Positions 1 to 6,128 of a DNA stretch of 11,768 nt are shown here, piece by piece. Positions within the stretch are counted from its first letter, which is position 1. Every line of letters begins with the position of its first letter. The translations under genes were made by a program, and so were the position numbers. Source of the stretch: Paraclostridium ghonii (GTDB lineage Bacteria; Bacillota; Clostridia; Peptostreptococcales; Peptostreptococcaceae); the NCBI RefSeq assembly GCF_023653455.1, contig NZ_JAKEDR010000104.1, positions 1 through 11,768 of the forward strand, in the 5' to 3' direction. The notes beneath the pieces were generated by a model. The model did no database searches. It was not told the origin of the DNA and worked only from the letters and a program-made list of their open reading frames with translations.

Positions 1-119
1 TGGATTACTATAATAATTATAGATATCAATGGAATTTAAACAAGATGACTCCTGTTCAATACAGAAATCATCTTGTTGCATAATAGTGTATTTTTTAATT
101 GTCCTTTACAAAGGGTACA
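1..119 (+). mobile_element. Right end of an IS3-family insertion sequence (truncated by window edge)
   Basis: The first 83 bases encode the C-terminal end of an IS3-type transposase. They are followed by about 36 non-coding bases ending in TTTACAAAGGGTACA, which looks like the terminal inverted repeat of IS3/IS150-type elements, whose tips end in CA. The outer boundary near base 119 is inferred from that pattern. The matching left repeat and the target duplication lie outside the window and cannot be checked. Confidence 0.6.
3..83 (+). CDS. IS3-family transposase, C-terminal fragment (5' end outside window)
   Basis: Reading the plus strand from base 3 gives 26 codons ending at TAA, with the residues YYNNYRYQWNLNKMTPVQYR near the end. 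This is the characteristic tail of the integrase-core (DDE) OrfB protein of IS3-family elements, where YN-R-Q and L-PVQYR are conserved just before the stop. The protein would catalyse cut-and-circularise transposition of its element. Only the last residues are visible, so whether the rest is intact cannot be judged. It is the only confident plus-strand gene in the window and faces the 3' end of the minus-strand hydrolase gene. Confidence 0.75.
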   Translation, partial: DYYNNYRYQWNLNKMTPVQYRNHLVA

Positions 120-196
120 TTTTAAGATTCTAAGGGCATTAACTATATTTAAAATAAATTTAATAGTACATAAAGAGATTTTTAACTACAAGTTAA

Positions 197-856
197 TTAA
201 ACTCCATTAGAATATACTATATGCGTTTTATTAGATTCAATCAAATCTATAGGGAATACTATTCCACCACCTTTATTTATGTCTATACCGGTTGTATCTT
301 TAAATGCTTTATAAACTAATTGTGAACAATAGAATGAAGAATCAGTATCTGGATTTAAGAAGTTCCAATTATAAGGTTTCCCTTTTTGTTCGTATGCATA
401 GTTTGCAGCATTTACATCATCTTCGTCTGTAATATCTAATGTTGTTGCACCATATACAGTGTCGTATCTAGTATTCCATGTATTTGAATAAGTACCAACT
501 CCACCATTAGGGAAAGATTCAACAGTAGTAGCTGAATTATACACAATACCTGCATGTCCAAGTAACTTATCTAGTGACCCATCTCTAGTTACTAAAAAAA
601 CACCTGGTCTTGTTGGATAATTTCCAACTGTAGACCTAGCACTTCTAGATTTACTCTTATCTGGATGAATTATTTGAGACCTATTTTCTCGAATTTGTTT
701 ATCCAATTCATCAAATGCTGATACTTGTTGCTCAATTATTGCTTTTGTGTCATTGGAATCAATGTTTTTGTTTTCATTAGCAAATGACATATTCATTGAA
801 CTAGCAAAACATAACCCTAAAACTAATATACTCGAAGCATATTTTTTTACTTTCAT
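197..856 (-). CDS. Secreted YiiX-like permuted NlpC/P60 cysteine hydrolase
   Basis: This 219-residue protein begins with a Sec signal peptide: MKVKK, a hydrophobic stretch to about residue 22, and a probable cleavage after SFA at about residue 26. A charged linker follows to about residue 75. The C-terminal domain has LGHAGIVY (His101) and FYCSQLVYKAF (Cys177). His before Cys is the order expected in circularly permuted NlpC/P60 proteins of the YiiX/YebB type, which act as amidases or peptidases at the cell surface or on lipids. Glu113 is a possible third active-site residue. GGAGG lies just upstream of the ATG, and a good promoter is at 929-957. The gene is monocistronic, lies next to the IS3 end, and is separated by terminators from the peptide cluster. 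The substrate is unknown; family assignment is fairly sure. Confidence 0.8.
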   Translation of the reverse strand: MKVKKYASSILVLGLCFASSMNMSFANENKNIDSNDTKAIIEQQVSAFDELDKQIRENRSQIIHPDKSKSRSARSTVGNYPTRPGVFLVTRDGSLDKLLGHAGIVYNSATTVESFPNGGVGTYSNTWNTRYDTVYGATTLDITDEDDVNAANYAYEQKGKPYNWNFLNPDTDSSFYCSQLVYKAFKDTTGIDINKGGGIVFPIDLIESNKTHIVYSNGV

Positions 857-928
857 AATATTCCTCCCTGTTTCATTACAATTTAATTAACATTTACAAT
901 TTTTGGAAAATTATAAATGTTGATTAAA

Positions 929-957
929 ATTATAACAAAACTTATCTAAAAAGACAA
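929..957 (-). promoter_or_regulatory. Sigma-A-type promoter of the secreted hydrolase gene
   Basis: On the minus strand a -35 box TTGTCT (952-957) is followed by a 17-base spacer and a perfect -10 box TATAAT (929-934). The bases TGT directly before it make an extended -10 (TGTTATAAT). Transcription would start near 922, giving a leader of about 65 bases before the ATG at 856. No operator is evident. Confidence 0.6.
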
Positions 958-1287
958 CTTTTTAACGAAATATATAGGTATATTTCTAAAAATTTAAACT
1001 TTAATGTTATTTTTGTAAAGTTAAATATTTAATTTTAAATAGATAAATACAGGCTTATAGAGGTAAATAAGATTTTTTTATATTCGTTATACTTATAACA
1101 AAAGTATGTGTTAAACTAAAATATATTAGTGGGTATTTTAAGTAGGAATATTATGAATAAAGATATTATAAAAAAGATTTGCCCATAATTAATGTTTTTT
1201 GTAATCTGTGTAATGACATTTATATCTATATTTATAAAAAATTATTTATAAATTTAAATTGTACATTTTAAATTAAAGACGATTAGT
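958..1287. other. AT-rich intergenic region without a confident gene
   Basis: This is the bulk of the 535-base gap between the hydrolase gene and the DUF1349 gene. It holds no convincing coding sequence. The visible items are a perfect 6-2-6 inverted repeat GTTATA-CT-TATAAC at 1086-1099 and an interrupted small plus-strand reading frame at 1153-1251, described separately. The rest is low-complexity A/T sequence. Confidence 0.5.
1153..1251 (+). pseudogene. Possible broken small membrane-peptide ORF
   Basis: A plus-strand ATG behind a weak GTAGGAAT site opens an 11-codon frame (MNKDIIKKICP) that stops at TAA (1186-1188). The same frame continues as LMFFVICVMTFISIFIK, a perfect-looking single membrane span, to a TAA at 1249. 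The positively charged start followed by a hydrophobic stretch in one frame suggests a roughly 32-residue membrane peptide interrupted by one nonsense codon. In sequence this rich in A and T such a pattern can easily arise by chance, so the call is weak. Confidence 0.2.
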
Positions 1288-1291
1288 AAAA

Positions 1292-1329
1292 AAGCTCTTA
1301 AAATCTATTAATTTGGATTTTAAGAGCTT
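1292..1329 (-). terminator. Rho-independent terminator of the DUF1349 gene
   Basis: A perfect 14-bp stem (AAGCTCTTAAAATC at 1292-1305 with its complement at 1316-1329) encloses a 10-base loop. On the minus strand it is followed by six T (1293-1288, partly in the stem). It lies about 60 bases past the stop codon at 1392. Confidence 0.85.
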
Positions 1330-1391
1330 ATAACATTTCCCTAAAGTGAAGTTTTGAGGTGAGTTAAATTTTATTTCAGTTTATATAATTA

Positions 1392-1979
1392 TTATTCATG
1401 AGTTAACCATTTACAGTCTGTAAAATGCATTTCTGTAAATACTGCATTAAATGAAGAGTTTTCTGGGCTACAAGCATATACCCCTATGTTTATTTCATCA
1501 GCTCCTTCAAATAAATGGAATATTCTCATTTGCTTAAAATTAATTCCATCATATGAACTTTCAATACAATAATCACTTTCACGGCGACTAAGTCTATAAT
1601 ACATTTCTCTGTGTTTTGCAGAAATATCAGTAGTGGCCCAATCTGAATACCCATAATTAGTTACTACACTACCAAGTCTTTGATATTCATTATTTTCATA
1701 TTCAATAGACGCCTTAAACCAATTGTCGCTATTTTGATATATTATTACACCACATTGATCAAAACGATGGCTACTATCAAATTGAGTTTTCACTATAAAA
1801 GAAAAATTTTTCTCATTAGTATTAAATAATAATGCTGGGGCATTATCATTTTGAAATCCATAATATGTTTTTTGCCAAAAATCTGTGTTCGGTTCAGTTT
1901 TAATAATTATTTTTTCGTCAGATATACTGTAAATTTTAGGTTCGAAAATCCATTTAGCCTCATTGCTTTTAAATACCAT
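1392..1979 (-). CDS. DUF1349 family protein (concanavalin A-like fold)
   Basis: This 195-residue soluble protein has no signal peptide and matches the DUF1349 pattern over its whole length. An early WQKTYYGFQNDNAPAL segment is followed by FSFIVKTQFD, FDQCGVIIYQNSDNWFKASI (about residues 73-92) and, near the end, INIGVYACSP and FTDCKW. Members adopt a jelly-roll/concanavalin A-like fold and are often about 190-200 residues, as here. Some annotations call them 'regulation of enolase protein 1', but no enzymatic role is established, so I assign none. GGAGGGG lies 6 bases before the ATG. The gene has its own terminator and follows the agr terminator, so it is probably monocistronic and not part of the peptide pathway. 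Its promoter is not clear. Confidence 0.85.
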   Translation of the reverse strand: MVFKSNEAKWIFEPKIYSISDEKIIIKTEPNTDFWQKTYYGFQNDNAPALLFNTNEKNFSFIVKTQFDSSHRFDQCGVIIYQNSDNWFKASIEYENNEYQRLGSVVTNYGYSDWATTDISAKHREMYYRLSRRESDYCIESSYDGINFKQMRIFHLFEGADEINIGVYACSPENSSFNAVFTEMHFTDCKWLTHE

Positions 1980-2204
1980 TATTTCCCCTCCATATAATTT
2001 ATATTTAATATATAAGTTCTAATTAAAACGCTACATTATTTGAATTGATTAAATTTTAATATCTAAGAGTATTAGAAATAGTAAAAGACTTTAATTATGT
2101 AGAATTATTCTTGGAATATATATATATATCATTTTATCGCTATTATATTGTACCTCAATAAAACCACTCTGTATAATTAAAAAATATAAAATAGCATAAA
2201 AAAA

Positions 2205-2247
2205 ACATATTTTATAACGTAGTTTTATATACGTTTCTAAAATATGT
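2205..2247 (-). terminator. Terminator of the agrBDCA operon
   Basis: The hairpin has an outer 10-bp stem (ACATATTTTA, 2205-2214, with 2238-2247) and an inner 6-bp stem (AACGTA, 2216-2221, with 2230-2235) around an 8-base loop. On the minus strand a run of eight T follows (2205-2198). It begins about 10 bases after the agrA stop codon. A shorter T run on the other side could give weak plus-strand termination. Confidence 0.85.
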
Positions 2248-2257
2248 CTTTTTATAG

Positions 2258-2995
2258 TTATCTAGAATACAATGCTTTTTGCACTGACTTAATGCGTCTT
2301 GCTGATCCATAACATATTTCTCCATTTTTCATGGTTATTGTTTTACTATTTATATCTACCTCAAGTATATTATCTAAATTAACTAAATAAGAGTTATGAG
2401 CTCGTATGAATGAATCATGCTCTGTTTCGATATCTTTTAACTTGCCATAGAATTCTATTTGACGATTGTCAAGATGTAAAACTACTTTATGTAAATTAAT
2501 AGATGATTCAAAAAACATAATATCAGAATAGTTGACACTAATTATTTTATCTGCTACTTTTTTTACAAACTTTTTAGTAGATGATTTAGAGTCAGTCTTA
2601 ATCCTAGTATTTACAGTATCTATACAAGATATAATTCTACTTTTCATAGAAGAAAAATCATCTTTAATAATATAATCCATTGCAGCTACTTTGTACATAA
2701 ATGTTAAATAAATTAATTCTGAATGAGTAGTTATAAAAACAATGTGACCATTAGGGTCATGTTTTCTTATTTCTGCTCCAAGTGCAATACCATTAATATC
2801 ATGATTTAAATCAACATCTAAAAAATATAGTCCATTTGTAGAACTATTTTTAACATAGTCAATTATATCGTTTGGTGAATCTGTTGACATAGTAAGTTTC
2901 ATATCTAGATTTTCGATAATAATATAATTTTTTATGTATTGATTTATTTTTTCTCTCTGTTCTCTTTGATCTTCACAAACAAAAATTTCTATCAT
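2258..2995 (-). CDS. agrA: AgrA response regulator (receiver + LytTR DNA-binding domain)
   Basis: This 245-residue protein closely resembles Staphylococcus AgrA. The receiver domain (about 1-125) begins IEIFVCEDQ, with the acidic pocket at Glu8-Asp9. The phospho-acceptor is Asp60 in YFLDVDL, matching the FLD aspartate of AgrA, followed by a KVAAMDYIIKDD segment. The LytTR domain (about 140-240) contains DIMFFESS, HLDNRQIEFYG and FIRAHNSYLVNLDNI, with the Arg and His used for DNA contact in this family. After phosphorylation by AgrC it would activate the agr promoter and target promoters. It starts 22 bases after the agrC stop behind AAGGGGGC. No consensus AgrA direct repeats were recognised in the window, so its targets are not shown. 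Confidence 0.93.
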   Translation of the reverse strand: MIEIFVCEDQREQREKINQYIKNYIIIENLDMKLTMSTDSPNDIIDYVKNSSTNGLYFLDVDLNHDINGIALGAEIRKHDPNGHIVFITTHSELIYLTFMYKVAAMDYIIKDDFSSMKSRIISCIDTVNTRIKTDSKSSTKKFVKKVADKIISVNYSDIMFFESSINLHKVVLHLDNRQIEFYGKLKDIETEHDSFIRAHNSYLVNLDNILEVDINSKTITMKNGEICYGSARRIKSVQKALYSR

Positions 2996-3017
2996 TGTTC
3001 TTAGTAGCCCCCTTGGA

Positions 3018-4340
3018 TCAATATATTGTCATGATTTGAATGAAGTGTCCGTTATCGATACTTGTGTCCAAATGGACATTTGAACAATCATCAATTAATC
3101 TTTTTAAGTTACTTAAACCTAAGCCTCGGTTGTTACCCTTAGTTGAAAATCCTTCTTGGAAATACTGGTGTATTTTATAGCTCTTCTCTTCATAAGCATT
3201 AATAACTATAAAAGAAAGTGAATTTTCATTTGTTATAAATCCAACACGAATCATTCCATTATCAATACTTAGAGATTCTTCTATTGCATTATCAATTAAA
3301 ATACCTATACATCTACAAAATGCAACTATATCCATATTAACAGAATGGATTTGATTAACAGATTCAAAAGTTACATCAATTCCTTTTTCTTGGGCTGAAA
3401 TAAGCTTAGAAGAAACTAATCCTTTAATTTCTGATATTTTAATATTTTTAAGAGCATTTAACTTGAAATTATTAAGTTTTATTTCATTTGTTAATTTCAT
3501 AATATTATTATTAAAATAATTTGTTAAGCCATCTAGATCTTTATTAGTAATATACTCTGACATTGATGCCATAATATTTATGTAGTCATGTCTAAATCTT
3601 CTTATCTCTAAGTATTTTTCCTCTAAAACTTCAGTATAATTTTCTAGGTTTTTAAATTCCATTTCATATTGTCTAATTTCACACTTTCTTTTACCATAAG
3701 ACATTAACTCAAATATACATAATATAAAAATTAAAAAATAAATTGCAAAAAAGATTCCATTTAAAGTTATAATCTTACTATAACTATCTACTTCTCTTTC
3801 CAACGATGTGGTTCTTTCCAACGATGTGGCTAAAAGGTAAAATATAAAAGTAAATGAACTTAAAAAAGCAAATATCCATATAAAAAGTTCTTTTTTTTCT
3901 CCTAATTGATTATAAACAAAATTCTTAAATTTTTTAAATAAAAATAATAAACATAAGTTAATAGCTAAGAATAAAAAATTATAAAAAACAAATTCATAAA
4001 TATTATAATTTGAAATATTTATTTTTTTAAAAGAAAACAAATAACCTGAATATAGAAGCGTAAAAATAAAATGGTCTCCTAATGATGAAATAATCATTAC
4101 AACTGCAGCATTATAAATACTTAAATTCCATTTTCTAAATGAATTATAGTTTATAGTTATAAAACAAACAAACATCAATAGAGATGAATAAATGCCTACT
4201 TCTTCATAACTATAAACTATTATAATACTAAATACTATTGTAATAATAGCATTGGACTTTAAAAGAAGTCGTTTTCCTCCGATGTATAAATTAAAAATAC
4301 ATGTGAAAAAAACTTGTATAAATAAGAATAATTCTGTCAT
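3018..4340 (-). CDS. agrC: AgrC sensor histidine kinase for the autoinducing peptide
   Basis: The protein has 440 residues, close to the roughly 430 of Staphylococcus AgrC. About six hydrophobic segments lie in residues 1-213, forming the pheromone-sensing membrane domain. A coiled-coil stretch (about 218-247) leads to the dimerisation box RRFRHDYINIM, with His251 as the expected autophosphorylation site. The ATPase part has the N-box LIDNAIEES (Asn351) and a glycine-rich box STKGNNRGLGLSNLKRL (399-415). This is the HPK10 class that also has GHKL-type ATP-binding folds. An 18-base tandem duplication adds a TSLER repeat in the loop before the last membrane span. AGGAGG precedes the ATG, and agrD lies about 60 bases upstream. 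It should bind the AgrD-derived peptide and phosphorylate AgrA. Confidence 0.93.
   Translation of the reverse strand: MTELFLFIQVFFTCIFNLYIGGKRLLLKSNAIITIVFSIIIVYSYEEVGIYSSLLMFVCFITINYNSFRKWNLSIYNAAVVMIISSLGDHFIFTLLYSGYLFSFKKINISNYNIYEFVFYNFLFLAINLCLLFLFKKFKNFVYNQLGEKKELFIWIFAFLSSFTFIFYLLATSLERTTSLEREVDSYSKIITLNGIFFAIYFLIFILCIFELMSYGKRKCEIRQYEMEFKNLENYTEVLEEKYLEIRRFRHDYINIMASMSEYITNKDLDGLTNYFNNNIMKLTNEIKLNNFKLNALKNIKISEIKGLVSSKLISAQEKGIDVTFESVNQIHSVNMDIVAFCRCIGILIDNAIEESLSIDNGMIRVGFITNENSLSFIVINAYEEKSYKIHQYFQEGFSTKGNNRGLGLSNLKRLIDDCSNVHLDTSIDNGHFIQIMTIY
3795..3830. repeat. 18-bp tandem duplication inside agrC
   Basis: Two adjacent 18-base units (3795-3812 and 3813-3830) share TCTTTCCAACGATGTGG and differ only in the last base (T or C). 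The duplication keeps frame and encodes the repeated TSLER motif at about residues 172-182 of AgrC, in the short loop between the fifth and sixth hydrophobic segments. Confidence 0.9.
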
Positions 4341-4401
4341 AGTTCCTCCTATTGCACAATATTATATTAGTATTATATCATATTCAATTATTAAAATATT
4401 T

Positions 4402-4548
4402 TTATTCTTCTAAAAGTTCATTTGGTATTTCAGGTTCATAATGAAAAGCAATACAACAACATTCAGCTCCAACAGTTCCTAGTGAAATAAACATATTAGC
4501 AATTACTTTCCTAAAGCTCTCTTTAATAGTTTCAATTATTTTTATCAT
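4402..4548 (-). CDS. agrD: AgrD autoinducing-peptide precursor with a Cys-Cys-Cys core
   Basis: This 48-residue ORF has the three-part AgrD layout. Residues 1-22 form an amphipathic, basic leader (MIKIIETIKESFRKV...). The core around residues 27-36 reads GAECCCIAFH. The acidic tail YEPEIPNELLEE aligns with the Staphylococcus tail DEVEVPKEL, which AgrB recognises and removes. The ring-forming residue is normally a single cysteine four residues before the cleavage point. Here Cys30, Cys31 and Cys32 are consecutive: Cys32 would give a CIAFH ring and Cys31 a CCIAF ring. The ATG follows AAAGGGAGTG and lies 17 bases inside the agrB end, so translation is probably coupled. It is easily missed because of its size. 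Function is well supported; the mature pheromone is not determined. Confidence 0.9.
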   Translation of the reverse strand: MIKIIETIKESFRKVIANMFISLGTVGAECCCIAFHYEPEIPNELLEE

Positions 4549-5143
4549 AAAAACACTCCCTTTCGAATATTTTATATGCAATAGGCATTATGCCTAAGAC
4601 TGCTGTAAATTGGCCTAATAATATCAAATTAAAATAATTATTTATATTATTTTTAAATAAAAATGATATTATTAAAATAATAATACACGTTAATAATGAT
4701 CGTATTTTAAGTTTTTTTTGTTTGTTAGATTTATTTATCTTGTTTTTTTTAGTACTTCCTGGTGCATATTTATATATATTATAAATTGATAAAAGTGCAA
4801 TAATAACGCTTATATGTATTGGGATAGTCAAACTATATGCTAACTTTGGAACTAAAATAAATAATAGTAAACTAATTATAGAACATACCCAACTCTTTTT
4901 AGCATGGACACCATATGAACTTACACGTATACACAAAAATGATAAATGAAAAATAGCTGTTAAAACTAAAGAATGTAGTATAAATGCTAGTCCATAAACT
5001 AATAAAAATTTAGCAAAGTTAATTAAAAATATTTCTATTCCTAGTTTGCATTTTAAGAACTGTATTCTGTCTAATTCGTAGGAGTTAGCTAAATTTGTTG
5101 CTAGATTTTCTGAAAATTCATTTATTGGTTTAAATTTAATAAT
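4532..5143 (-). CDS. agrB: AgrB membrane endopeptidase, probable ATT start
   Basis: The 203-residue product is an integral membrane cysteine endopeptidase that cuts the AgrD tail and forms the thiolactone ring. The catalytic pair sits in SSYGVHAKKSWVC (His80 and Cys87, seven residues apart as in Staphylococcus). The N-terminal part has the typical YELDRIQFLKCKLGIEI region, and several membrane spans follow. No ATG, GTG or TTG occurs in frame before a TTG at 4936, which would lose 69 residues and leave only 10 residues before the catalytic His. The frame is open upstream to a TAA at 5162-5164, and AAAGGGGG lies six bases before ATT (5143), so ATT is the likely start. A sequencing error or a start at the next ATT (5140) is the alternative. 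It overlaps agrD by 17 bases. Confidence 0.88.
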   Translation of the reverse strand: MIKFKPINEFSENLATNLANSYELDRIQFLKCKLGIEIFLINFAKFLLVYGLAFILHSLVLTAIFHLSFLCIRVSSYGVHAKKSWVCSIISLLLFILVPKLAYSLTIPIHISVIIALLSIYNIYKYAPGSTKKNKINKSNKQKKLKIRSLLTCIIILIISFLFKNNINNYFNLILLGQFTAVLGIMPIAYKIFERECFYDKNN

Positions 5144-5149
5144 TTTATA

Positions 5150-5157
5150 CCCCCTTT
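5150..5157 (-). promoter_or_regulatory. Shine-Dalgarno that sets the agrB start
   Basis: The minus strand reads AAAGGGGG, then TATAAA, then ATT ATT AAA. A strong site with six-base spacing to an ATT codon, and the absence of any other start codon nearby in the AgrB frame, decides the start at 5143. Confidence 0.7.
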
Positions 5158-5180
5158 GAATTTAATATACTAATTACTAT

Positions 5181-5204
5181 ATATTACAATATATATTACA
5201 ATAT
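5181..5204. repeat. 12-bp tandem repeat upstream of agrB
   Basis: ATATTACAATAT occurs twice without a gap (5181-5192 and 5193-5204), flanked by ACTAT on the left and ATAGT on the right, so the whole block is also roughly an inverted repeat. It lies 38-61 bases upstream of the agrB start, where the agr promoter should be, and could be a regulator site or part of the promoter. No standard -35/-10 pair is clear. Confidence 0.55.
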
Positions 5205-5265
5205 ATAGTACCATTAAAAGTCTAAAAAAGTAATATAAAATCATAAAATGTCCATAAATGTAAAA

Positions 5266-5309
5266 AAATGTAAGAAAAATACACGATAAAGTGCATTTTT
5301 CTTACATTT
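5266..5309 (-). terminator. Terminator of the peptide-modification operon
   Basis: A 19-base stem (5266-5284 with 5291-5309, one T-G type mismatch) has a six-base loop GATAAA. On the minus strand the stem runs into seven T (5268-5262). The hairpin starts at the stop codon of the last biosynthetic gene and separates it from agrBDCA, so the agr genes need their own promoter in the 120 bases that follow. Confidence 0.85.
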
Positions 5310-6117
5310 AAGACATTTCAGAATTTTTAATATATTTAGGGCGTAAATTTACTACATCACTATGTCCACCCATACTAACTCTATTTATACATATTTTACT
5401 CCTTGATGGGAAGAATTCATTTTTTTTGATTTTATTATTAATTCCAAAAAGTTGAATAAACAGTATTCTTTCTATAAAAAAATACATTAACATTTGTTCA
5501 TTATGCATAATAGATATCTTATTATTTTTATTTAAATTGAAATTTGGAATTTGATATTTTGATAAATCAATAATTGGACCAATATCTATAGTATCATCTG
5601 AATTTTCAACATATAAAATATGATTTGTCAAATTATCTATATTGTCTATATTAGATATATCTGTAGGTTTTCCAATAAGTATATCGCATTTATATCCACT
5701 TTCTTTTTCAATTACATCTATAAAAGGTAATTGAGAAATCAGCTCTTTTAATTCATTGCATTCGTTATTTAAGAACCAATTAATAGTGAATTTTTTTCTT
5801 TCAATTATTATACTTTCTGCATAATTTACATATTCAAGAAACTTATTTTCAGAAATAAAAAAGGGTCTTAAAAGTTCTGTGTAATTTCTAACTATTTTTA
5901 ACGTATCTAAATTTTGATTATAATCTTTAAAAAAACTATTGTCTTTAAAAATATTTACTAATTTTTTACTATCTCCAAAGTATAAAATCTCTTTAAATTT
6001 ATTAAACTCACAATCATTTGCTTTAAAAGCAACAACAGGATTACTATTTATTCCATCTTGTACTACAAATATATTATCATATGTTTTTAAATGATATCTT
6101 AAACTTAAACATTCCAT
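5308..6117 (-). CDS. Unrecognised protein, possibly a degenerate E1-like (SagC/ThiF-type) cyclodehydratase partner
   Basis: I do not recognise this 269-residue protein with certainty. Its layout recalls azole cyclodehydratase partner proteins. An N-terminal YHLKTYDNIFVVQDG segment could be a peptide-clamp region. A middle part has CDILIGKPTDI, then HILYVENSDDTIDIGPIIDLS (about 166-185). IGPII resembles the GP signature that precedes the zinc CxxC in SagC/E1-like proteins, but the following cysteines are missing (YQIPNF). The C-terminus reads VNLRPKYIKN without a final CxxC. It starts 11 bases after the dehydrogenase behind AGGAGG and is the last gene before the terminator, so it belongs to the operon. 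An immunity or leader-binding role is equally possible. No signal peptide or membrane span is evident. Confidence 0.45.
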   Translation of the reverse strand: MECLSLRYHLKTYDNIFVVQDGINSNPVVAFKANDCEFNKFKEILYFGDSKKLVNIFKDNSFFKDYNQNLDTLKIVRNYTELLRPFFISENKFLEYVNYAESIIIERKKFTINWFLNNECNELKELISQLPFIDVIEKESGYKCDILIGKPTDISNIDNIDNLTNHILYVENSDDTIDIGPIIDLSKYQIPNFNLNKNNKISIMHNEQMLMYFFIERILFIQLFGINNKIKKNEFFPSRSKICINRVSMGGHSDVVNLRPKYIKNSEMS

Positions 6118-6128
6118 AAAAAATCCTC

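Noticed and set aside
39..77. 10-bp hairpin as terminator of the secreted hydrolase gene
   Set aside because: It lies inside the transposase coding sequence, about 120 bases from the stop codon, and has only a weak T stretch on the minus strand.
4532..4936. A short AgrB starting at TTG 4936
   Set aside because: It would lack the conserved N-terminus and first membrane part of AgrB and has no ribosome site; the ATT start at 5143 explains the open frame and the strong Shine-Dalgarno.
5161..5265. Canonical AgrA direct repeats before agrB
   Set aside because: No pair of ACAGTTAAG-like boxes with 12-13-base spacing is visible; only unrelated tandem repeats are present.
857..5307. Search for an azole precursor peptide in the intergenic gaps
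   Set aside because: Apart from AgrD, no short frame with a leader and a Cys/Ser/Thr-rich core was found on either strand. AgrD fits the pheromone family too well to be called the YcaO substrate.
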